Shown here one piece after another: positions 1 through 5,385 of a stretch of DNA of 8,055 bases. Made by a program: the position numbers and the translations under genes. The stretch spans positions 1 to 8,055 of the forward strand of contig DFSJ01000142.1 in the NCBI GenBank assembly GCA_002378585.1. Reading direction: 5' to 3'. The notes below the pieces were generated by a model. The model had not been told where the DNA came from, searched no databases, and saw only the letters and a program-made list of their open reading frames with translations. This DNA comes from Flavobacteriaceae bacterium UBA3440. Its GTDB lineage: Bacteria > Bacteroidota > Bacteroidia > Flavobacteriales > Flavobacteriaceae. Positions within the stretch are counted from its first letter, which is position 1, and each line of letters begins with the position of its first letter.

Positions 1-378
1 TTAGCTGAAGAGCAGCTGTTGCGTGAATGGAGCGCTGCTCCCCAGACCGATGAGCCACAAGAACTCGCCTGGGCACAATTGATGCGCGGAATTAGTCAAG
101 CAAAAGAATCTGAGCCCCAACAGCTTTGGGCTCCCCCAGTACGCACCATACCTCGTTTTCAAAGATTTAAGTACACTGCGATAGCCGCTTCTGTGGCTTT
201 GGTTTTGGGAACCACTGTGTTTACTGGTCACCGTCAATACCAAAAAAGACAAGCCCAAATCGCCTACGAGCAAACATTGGCCGCATTTGAGCTCGTTTCT
301 GTACAAATGCAAAAAGCCAACAAATCAATAGCCTACCTGGAAACCTATGAACAAACAAAAAACAAACTTTTTAAATAG
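1..378 (+). CDS. Single-pass membrane protein, anti-sigma-like, C-terminal part (5' end cut by window edge)
   Basis: The reading frame is open from base 1 and ends at TAG 376-378, so about 125 C-terminal residues are visible; the ATG at 19 is probably internal. Seen: an acidic, Gln- and Trp-containing N-terminal portion, a basic stretch (RFQRFKY) just before one hydrophobic segment of about 19 residues (IAASVALVLGTTVF core, visible residues 58-76), then a charged, probably helical tail rich in Lys, Gln and Glu with coiled-coil character. Basic residues before the membrane segment suggest an N-in orientation, with the tail in the periplasm. It lies 6 bases before a DUF4252 gene, which is followed by a second one. 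In Flavobacteriia this order commonly follows an ECF sigma factor gene, with the membrane protein as presumed anti-sigma factor. That role is inferred from context; no zinc-finger anti-sigma motif is visible in this portion. Confidence 0.75.
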   Translation, partial: LAEEQLLREWSAAPQTDEPQELAWAQLMRGISQAKESEPQQLWAPPVRTIPRFQRFKYTAIAASVALVLGTTVFTGHRQYQKRQAQIAYEQTLAAFELVSVQMQKANKSIAYLETYEQTKNKLFK

Positions 379-384
379 ATAACT

Positions 385-933
385 ATGAAGATGAAATCTG
401 TATTATTCACCTGTGCCTTAGCTTTTAGTTTATGGGCCACCCAAGCACAGTCGATTTTCGATGCCTTGGAAAATAATGATGCGGTAAGCAGCGTTGTCGT
501 CAATAAGAGCATGTTTATGATGCTCAGTAAATTTGAGGCCGCTCTGGATACAGAACCTGAGGCTAAGCAGTTTATAGAGATGGCCAAGAACATTCAAAGC
601 CTGAAAGTATTCACTACTTCAGATAAACAAGTAACCGCCCAAATGGAACAGATGGTGACCAAATACGTGGCACAAAATAAGTTGATAGAGTTGATGAGAG
701 CGCGGGATAAGGAAGGACATGTTCGTTTTTATATCAGACCGGGCGCTACCGAGGACAAGGTGAGAGAACTACTCATGTTTGTCGATCAACTATCTGGTCA
801 GGGCCAAATCAATGGCAGAAAAGTGGAAAATGTGTTACTGACTATTGTTGGGGATATTGACCTGAACAAAATCAGTGGATTGATCGCCAAAATGAATTTG
901 CCTCAAGAATTAAATAGAGTATCTAAAAAATAA
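385..933 (+). CDS. DUF4252 domain-containing secreted protein
   Basis: A 182-residue protein with a typical signal peptide: MKMK start, hydrophobic core VLFTCALAFSLW, and likely cleavage after ATQA near residue 21. The mature part matches the DUF4252 pattern: a Val/Asn/Lys-rich start (VVVNKSMFMMLSKF), a middle 'SLKVFTTSD' strand (about 72-80), a run of charged helices, a 'GHVRFYIRPG' strand (111-120), and a hydrophobic 'VLLTIVGDIDL' segment (150-160) before a Lys-rich end. The function of DUF4252 is not known; the proteins are exported and typical of Bacteroidota. ATG 385 is used; ATG 391 (Met3) is an equally possible start and leaves the signal peptide intact. No Shine-Dalgarno sequence is visible; the leader is AT-rich. 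It sits 6 bases after the upstream membrane protein and 3 bases before a second DUF4252 gene, so all three are probably co-transcribed. Confidence 0.88.
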   Translation: MKMKSVLFTCALAFSLWATQAQSIFDALENNDAVSSVVVNKSMFMMLSKFEAALDTEPEAKQFIEMAKNIQSLKVFTTSDKQVTAQMEQMVTKYVAQNKLIELMRARDKEGHVRFYIRPGATEDKVRELLMFVDQLSGQGQINGRKVENVLLTIVGDIDLNKISGLIAKMNLPQELNRVSKK

Positions 934-936
934 TCC

Positions 937-1506
937 ATGAGAAGAATATATATATGGGTCATGGCACTAGCCCTGGTTTCCTGCCAAGATAGTCCGATTC
1001 AAGAATTTTTTGCCCAAAAGCAAGAAGATCCCAATTTCAATAGCATGGTCTTGCCAGCCAGCCTATTGGGTATTTCCCAAGACAGTTTGAGCGATCAGCA
1101 AAGAGAAGCGGTAAATAGCCTAAAGAAAGTTCACCTGATTTGGCAGGAAAAAGACAGTGTGAACACGGATATTTCAGCATCCGTTCTTCAAGCAAAAGCA
1201 GCTCTTGAAGACCCTAATTATGAGACCATGATGAAGGTGCAAATGCCCTGGGGACAAGGTCAAGTTTTATTTAAGGGTACTGAAGATGCTGTTGATGAGT
1301 TCATTCTTATGGGTGCTCGCGATAGCCTATTGATCATGGCGCGAATCATGGGAGACAACATGCATCCCAAATACCTGATGCCGTTTTTATCCTCGATGAA
1401 CAAAGCGCAACCAGATATGGAAGCACTGAAGCCATTGATGATGATGCTTAAAGAAAAAGAGGTTTTGCCCGTTAATCAACAAGCTAGAGACTCTTTAGTA
1501 GAGTAG
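937..1506 (+). CDS. DUF4252 domain-containing lipoprotein
   Basis: A 189-residue protein starting three bases after the previous stop. The N terminus MRRIYIWVMALALVSC ends in a lipobox (LVSC), so Cys16 should be lipidated and the protein anchored in a membrane facing the periplasm or surface. The mature region fits DUF4252: 'NFNSMVLPASLL' (34-44), 'SDQQREAVNSLKKVHLI' (52-68), a 'GQVLFKGTEDAVDEFILMGARDS' region (108-130) and 'ARIMGDNMHP' (135-144). It shares the family, but not close sequence identity, with the preceding gene, so the two look like diverged tandem paralogues: one free in the periplasm, one lipid-anchored. Its stop lies two bases from the stop of convergent purB. Biochemical function is unknown. 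A role downstream of an ECF sigma / anti-sigma pair is inferred from gene order only. Confidence 0.83.
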   Translation: MRRIYIWVMALALVSCQDSPIQEFFAQKQEDPNFNSMVLPASLLGISQDSLSDQQREAVNSLKKVHLIWQEKDSVNTDISASVLQAKAALEDPNYETMMKVQMPWGQGQVLFKGTEDAVDEFILMGARDSLLIMARIMGDNMHPKYLMPFLSSMNKAQPDMEALKPLMMMLKEKEVLPVNQQARDSLVE

Positions 1507-1508
1507 TC

Positions 1509-2852
1509 TTAGATCCCGGTATAGTTTTGAGGAGTAATCATCCGTAAACTTTGTTTCACTGATTCGCCCACTTCAAGCCCATCAATAAATTGGCGCATGG
1601 ATTGGGCGTTTATCTTTTCATGGGTTCTGGTAAGTCCTTTTAATGCCTCATAAGGATTTGGGTACCCTTCTCGTCGAAGGATTGTTTGAATGGCCTCAGC
1701 TACTACGGCCCAATTATCCTCCAGGTCTTGGTTGATTTTTTGCTGGTTGAGCACTAATTTACCCAATCCTTTAGCGGTAGATTGGATGCCGATTAATCCA
1801 TGTGCCCAAGGTGTACCAATATTGCGCAAGACGGTACTATCAGTTAAATCTCTTTGTAGTCTTGAAATGGGCAATTTCTCTGACATAAAGGAAAGCAACG
1901 CATTGGCCACCCCAAAGTTACCCTCAGCATTTTCAAAATCAATAGGATTTACCTTGTGAGGCATAGCGGATGAGCCAATTTCTCCAGCTTTGATTTGCTG
2001 TTTGAAATAATCCATAGAAATGTAAGACCAGATGTCTCGATCTAAATCAATCAAGATGGTGTGAATTCTTTTCATGCCATCCATCAAGGCAGCTAGGTGG
2101 TCATAATGCTCTATCTGCGTGGTGGGAAATGAATGATGCAAACCCAAGATGCGTTCCACAAAATCATGGCCAAATGCTTTCCAATCAAACTCTGGGTAGG
2201 CGACGTGATGTGCGTTGTAGTTTCCGGTAGCTCCACCAAATTTTGCGGCATGAGGAACATGAGCTATACTGCTCATCTGTTGATTGAGTCGTTCGACAAA
2301 CACCTGAATTTCTTTTCCTAATCGAGTTGGAGAGGCTGGTTGTCCATGAGTGCGCGCCAACATGGGCACTTCTTTCCATTGCTCTGCTCGTTGTGAAAGC
2401 TGTTGGATGAGCGATTGAATTGAGGGGGCATATACCTGATCCCAAGCCTCTTTAATGGACAAGGGTATCGCAGTATTATTGATGTCTTGGGATGTTAATC
2501 CAAAATGGATAAATTCTTTGTAAGCTTCCCAACCCTGCTGATCAAAAAATTGTTTGATCAAATATTCTACCGCCTTGACGTCATGGTTAGTCACCTGCTC
2601 GATGCTTTTTACTTCCAAGGCTTGCTCGGTCGTAAAATCTGTGTAGAGGGAACGCAATTGGGGAAATCCTGAGGGCGGAAACGTAGCCAGTTGAGGTAAG
2701 CCGAACTCGCAAAGTGCGATGAAGTACTCAACTTCGACACGCACTCGGTACTTAATCAAAGCGTATTCTGAAAAATAGGGCGATAACGCCTTTGTTTTAT
2801 CGGCATATCGGCCATCTACAGGAGAAATGGCATTGAGGGCTCTGGTAGACAT
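1509..2852 (-). CDS. purB: Adenylosuccinate lyase (PurB, E. coli-type)
   Basis: Cytoplasmic enzyme of the fumarase/aspartase superfamily. It releases fumarate from SAICAR in purine synthesis and from adenylosuccinate in AMP formation. Start chosen: ATG 2850-2852, giving 447 residues beginning MSTRALNAISPVDGRYADK, in line with E. coli PurB (about 456). A longer reading from TTG 2871-2873 is rejected because that TTG is the end of a -7 promoter element. Seen, in 447-residue numbering: 'TSQDINNTA' near 120-128, 'ARTHGQPASPTRLGKE' near 166-181 with the general acid/base His near 169, and the superfamily signature 'GSSAMPHKVNPIDFEN' from 293, whose second Ser falls at 295 like the catalytic flexible-loop Ser of E. 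coli PurB. 'SRLQRDLTDSTVLRNIG' (near 330-346) is also characteristic. No key residue is missing. It is separated from the upstream amylase by 60 bases that hold its own promoter. Confidence 0.97.
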   Translation of the reverse strand: MSTRALNAISPVDGRYADKTKALSPYFSEYALIKYRVRVEVEYFIALCEFGLPQLATFPPSGFPQLRSLYTDFTTEQALEVKSIEQVTNHDVKAVEYLIKQFFDQQGWEAYKEFIHFGLTSQDINNTAIPLSIKEAWDQVYAPSIQSLIQQLSQRAEQWKEVPMLARTHGQPASPTRLGKEIQVFVERLNQQMSSIAHVPHAAKFGGATGNYNAHHVAYPEFDWKAFGHDFVERILGLHHSFPTTQIEHYDHLAALMDGMKRIHTILIDLDRDIWSYISMDYFKQQIKAGEIGSSAMPHKVNPIDFENAEGNFGVANALLSFMSEKLPISRLQRDLTDSTVLRNIGTPWAHGLIGIQSTAKGLGKLVLNQQKINQDLEDNWAVVAEAIQTILRREGYPNPYEALKGLTRTHEKINAQSMRQFIDGLEVGESVKQSLRMITPQNYTGI

Positions 2853-2870
2853 CGTCGGCGAATTAAAGGG

Positions 2871-2898
2871 CAAATATAGTCATTTGAAACGAGTCAAA
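2871..2898 (-). promoter_or_regulatory. Probable purB promoter (Bacteroidota type)
   Basis: On the - strand, TATATTTG (2878-2871) is an exact match to the -7 consensus TAnnTTTG. A TTTG (2898-2895) stands 16 bases upstream as a candidate -33 element, slightly closer than the usual spacing. Transcription would begin around 2864, giving a leader of about a dozen bases before ATG 2852. The same TTG-N16-TAnnTTTG arrangement is seen in front of the helicase gene in this window. Confidence 0.65.
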
Positions 2899-2901
2899 TG
2901 A
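2880..2901. repeat. Perfect 8-bp inverted repeat over the purB -33 region
   Basis: TCATTTGA (2880-2887) and TCAAATGA (2894-2901) are exact reverse complements around a 6-base spacer (AACGAG). The repeat lies between the amylase stop and the purB -7 element, and its distal arm contains the putative -33 TTTG. It could be an operator for a dimeric regulator or a terminator stem for the amylase transcript. Against a classical terminator, it is AT-rich and has no clear T-run on the - strand side (CTATATTTG follows). Confidence 0.6.
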
Positions 2902-2912
2902 TCCGTTTGCGC

Positions 2913-4544
2913 CTAGTTTTCTTGCAAAAGCACCGTATCAAATGGAGTGTCGATAACTAAAACACCCTGCTTAACTTCTGCTGAACTACCGGAGTAGGCA
3001 TCCATCAATCGAGTTCCATCAGTCCATACCGATTGTACCTTGATTTTTTTCAAACCCAACGGTTGTTCTAGCCCTATGACCACTCGATCATCTCCATAGG
3101 TTCTAGAAAAAGCATAGGGAGCTTCTTGGATTAATTGATGTATTCCTTTACCGACACTGAGGTGGGCACGTCTAAATTTACCTATTTTTTGCCAGTGGGT
3201 CAGATTTTCAGCCACTAGTGGATCACTTAAACTCGCCCAATCCATGGGAGTTCTTAGGTTAGCGTCACCCACGGCTCCCTCGAAGGTAAGCGGTCTGTTG
3301 ACTTCATCACCATAGTAAATTTGGGCTCCTCCTGGAGATAGAAGCAATACGTTGGCCGCTTTTTTGCCTTGCGTACGGTCTTTGTCAAAAGCATCTCCAT
3401 CATCGTGAGAATCGATGTAGTTTAACAGCCCCTTTCCTTGGTGGGTCGTTTGTAGGTAGTTATTTTGTTCAGAAAATAGGGCTTCATAACCTTTTTTGGC
3501 TTCGTGTTTAAAGCCAAAATGAATCATGGCGTTAAAACCAAATTGGTAATAATCCACTGTTTTATCCCCAAATGAATAGGCTGTTCCTCCTGCTGGATGA
3601 TAACCGTATACTTCTCCTACCAGGTAAAAAGGTGTTTTACCAAATGTTTGTTCCGGATGGTCTGCTCTCCACTGTCCCAATGCCCAGGAAGATTGTTCAT
3701 ATAACATGGTCCAAGCATCTTCAGAGGCGTGTTTGGCGGTATCTACCCTAAATCCATCGACGCCTAACTCACGTACATAATCCGTGAGCCACTTGACGAT
3801 GTAGGCTTTTGGACTTCTCGGATAACCGGTACGCTGAAAAAATGCTTCGAGTTCCTCTACTTCTTGAGCCAATCTGCCTTCAGCAGTCCATTTTTCAACC
3901 AATGAGGTCGGTAGCATAACTGGTTCATTGGACTCGGTGATGATGTCCGGTAGATTGGCCACTAGGGTACATGCAGTGGTGCCTTGGTAGTTTTGAAAGT
4001 CACACACAGGGCTTAATCGCACCCAATCACTAGGCCAAGCAGCATCTATTTCAGTAACAGGTCCCGTATGGTTGAGCACGGCATCTAGGACTATCCTGAT
4101 TTGATGTTTGTGCGCCGTGTCAATCAAGGTTTTTAAATCTTCCATGGTCCCAAAATTGGGGTCGATGGCCGTCCAGTCTTTGGTCCAATACCCGTGATAG
4201 CCATAAGTAAGACCAGTTCCTTCATCTGTAGCACCGTGTATTTGCTCTACAACTGGGGTGAACCACAAGGCGTTAACCCCCAATTCATCGAAATACCCGG
4301 ATTCTATTTTTTGGGTAATCCCCTGCAGATCACCACCTTCAAAGCCGCGAAGCACTGCGGTCTCCTTTTCTCTTGAAAAATTGACATCATTGCTGTTGTT
4401 TCCATTGTGAAAACGATCGGTCATCATAAAGTAAACAGTGGCCGCTTCCCAATCAAAAGGATAAGTAGTGTTGACTTCTTTTTGAACAGGTTGGCAACTC
4501 ACCACCATTGTGGCAGTGATCAAAAGCAAAAAAAGGTGTTTCAT
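2913..4544 (-). CDS. GH13 alpha-amylase family lipoprotein (MalS-like)
   Basis: Glycoside hydrolase family 13, hydrolysing alpha-1,4-glucan bonds by a retaining mechanism. Start chosen: ATG 4542-4544 (543 residues), because it begins directly with a lipoprotein signal, MKHLFLLLITATMVVSC, with lipid Cys17. An ATG 57 bases further upstream lies inside the preceding gene and would bury this signal. In the 543-residue numbering: 'VYFMMTDRFHNG' near 37-48; region I 'DAVLNH' 154-159; region II 'GFRVDTAKH' 264-272 with nucleophile Asp268; acid/base Glu311 in 'LVGEVYG'; region IV 'SHDD' with Asp381. The 'YHGYWTKDW', 'LPDIITES' and 'DTAKH' segments recall E. coli periplasmic MalS (GH13_19). Apart from the lipid Cys there are only two cysteines (181, 192), a possible disulfide. 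A short C-terminal beta domain follows the barrel. It sits four bases after a CarboxypepD_reg-like gene, so is probably co-transcribed. No SusC/SusD genes are in view. Confidence 0.93.
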   Translation of the reverse strand: MKHLFLLLITATMVVSCQPVQKEVNTTYPFDWEAATVYFMMTDRFHNGNNSNDVNFSREKETAVLRGFEGGDLQGITQKIESGYFDELGVNALWFTPVVEQIHGATDEGTGLTYGYHGYWTKDWTAIDPNFGTMEDLKTLIDTAHKHQIRIVLDAVLNHTGPVTEIDAAWPSDWVRLSPVCDFQNYQGTTACTLVANLPDIITESNEPVMLPTSLVEKWTAEGRLAQEVEELEAFFQRTGYPRSPKAYIVKWLTDYVRELGVDGFRVDTAKHASEDAWTMLYEQSSWALGQWRADHPEQTFGKTPFYLVGEVYGYHPAGGTAYSFGDKTVDYYQFGFNAMIHFGFKHEAKKGYEALFSEQNNYLQTTHQGKGLLNYIDSHDDGDAFDKDRTQGKKAANVLLLSPGGAQIYYGDEVNRPLTFEGAVGDANLRTPMDWASLSDPLVAENLTHWQKIGKFRRAHLSVGKGIHQLIQEAPYAFSRTYGDDRVVIGLEQPLGLKKIKVQSVWTDGTRLMDAYSGSSAEVKQGVLVIDTPFDTVLLQEN

Positions 4545-4548
4545 GGGA

Positions 4549-5313
4549 TTATTGTTTTCTGTTGAGTACTCGGTAAGATTCGTAGCATTCACTGATGGCA
4601 TCTAGAATCTGAAGGTCATTGGCGGTAGCAATAAATGATTTTGAATAATTGCAGTTGGTCAAAATGTCTTCTATGTCTACTTTTTCCAATCCAAGCAGTT
4701 CTTGAAGAGTGAGTCGGTCAAATTTTGACGCCAATAAATCATTAATCGCATCGTCTTGTTTCATTTGTTGAAGCTGACGCATTTTGCGTGGTTGTTTGCC
4801 AAATATGTTTCGAAGTAAATCTGCGGGATTTAAAATGGCGCCCAAAACTTTGGAAGCAGCATTTGGTTTTCTTGACCCTGCTTCATAACCTACGGAAAGC
4901 CCAGAAATGCTGTATTGAAATGCATCTTCCACAGGAAGTCTACGCACATCTATTTCTAGATAACCGGTGAGTTGGTAGGGTTTGAGTACAACTTCCTCCA
5001 AGGCATAGGCGAGTTCAGTCAGTTCGATCGTATTATCAAAGCGAAACATGTCTGAAGTTACCCTAACTTTTAGAGGCTTAAAGCCTAAATAGGAGAGGTA
5101 TAATGTATCGTTGGCTTGGGCTGTCAGGGTAAAACGTCCTTCTTGGTCTGTAATGGTTCCTTTGATTTGCGTGAGGTTAATCACGTGAACCGCTGACATG
5201 GACTCCTTGTTCTGTGCATTGATCACCTGGGCCTTGACGGTCATCGATGTTTCTTGGCTCCAGAGTAAACTTGAGGTAAATACGAATAGACAAAGGGCAA
5301 TAAAAGGCCTCAT
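4549..5313 (-). CDS. CarboxypepD_reg-like secreted protein
   Basis: A 254-residue protein with a signal peptide (MRPFIALCLFVFTSSLLWSQ, cleavage near residue 19-20). Residues about 25-108 form a carboxypeptidase regulatory-like beta-sandwich: 'VKAQVINAQNKESMSAVHV', 'GTITDQEGRFTL' (52-63) and 'LYLSYLGFKPL' (71-81), leading into 'ALEEVVLKPY' (104-113), as at the N termini of TonB-dependent receptors. Unlike those receptors it has no plug or barrel. Instead there is a C-terminal part of about 140 residues, mostly charged and probably helical, with 'RKMRQLQQMKQDDAINDLLASKFDRLT' character and two Cys (221, 243), that I cannot assign to a domain. The start ATG 5311-5313 gives a normal signal peptide. 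It is followed after four bases (TCCC on the coding strand) by the amylase lipoprotein gene. An envelope role, perhaps helping present or anchor a partner, is inference only. Confidence 0.85.
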   Translation of the reverse strand: MRPFIALCLFVFTSSLLWSQETSMTVKAQVINAQNKESMSAVHVINLTQIKGTITDQEGRFTLTAQANDTLYLSYLGFKPLKVRVTSDMFRFDNTIELTELAYALEEVVLKPYQLTGYLEIDVRRLPVEDAFQYSISGLSVGYEAGSRKPNAASKVLGAILNPADLLRNIFGKQPRKMRQLQQMKQDDAINDLLASKFDRLTLQELLGLEKVDIEDILTNCNYSKSFIATANDLQILDAISECYESYRVLNRKQ

Positions 5314-5330
5314 GCAGATGATTTAGGCCT

Positions 5331-5338
5331 TAAAGATA
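5331..5338 (-). promoter_or_regulatory. Possible -7 element for the CarboxypepD_reg/amylase unit
   Basis: On the - strand TATCTTTA matches seven of eight positions of TAnnTTTG and stands 17 bases before ATG 5313, directly after the terminator-like hairpin of the helicase gene. No convincing TTG is seen at the expected -33 distance, so the call is weak. Confidence 0.35.
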
Positions 5339-5339
5339 G

Positions 5340-5367
5340 GCACTGGGCATGAAAAAATACCCAGTGC
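5340..5367 (-). terminator. Hairpin after the helicase stop, probable terminator
   Basis: GCACTGGG (5340-5347) and CCCAGTGC (5360-5367) are perfect 8-bp arms around a 12-base AT-rich loop. On the - strand the stem begins 18 bases after the helicase TAA and is followed by CTATCTTTAAGG, a poor T-run. It fits a transcript end between the helicase and the CarboxypepD_reg-like gene, but termination efficiency cannot be judged from sequence. Confidence 0.55.
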
Positions 5368-5385
5368 ACTACTTTTTAGGATTAT

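Noticed and set aside
1..312. 103-codon - strand ORF opposite the membrane protein
   Set aside because: The + strand frame has a coherent membrane protein and fits a tight operon; the antisense frame shows no domain or signal.
2185..2445. 86-codon - strand ORF within purB
   Set aside because: It lies in another frame of the same strand over well-conserved purB sequence and has an unnatural Ser/Arg/Thr-rich composition.
2853..2873. TTG start for purB adding seven residues (MPFNSPT)
   Set aside because: The TTG is the last part of an exact -7 promoter element, and the ATG at 2852 gives the usual PurB N terminus and length.
2853..2912. Purine riboswitch upstream of purB
   Set aside because: The inferred leader after the promoter is only about a dozen bases, too short for an aptamer, and the 60-base gap shows no purine aptamer elements.
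4545..4601. Upstream ATG for the amylase adding 19 residues and overlapping the preceding gene
   Set aside because: It would place a polar extension before a clear lipoprotein signal peptide; the ATG at 4544 gives a normal signal and a four-base gap.
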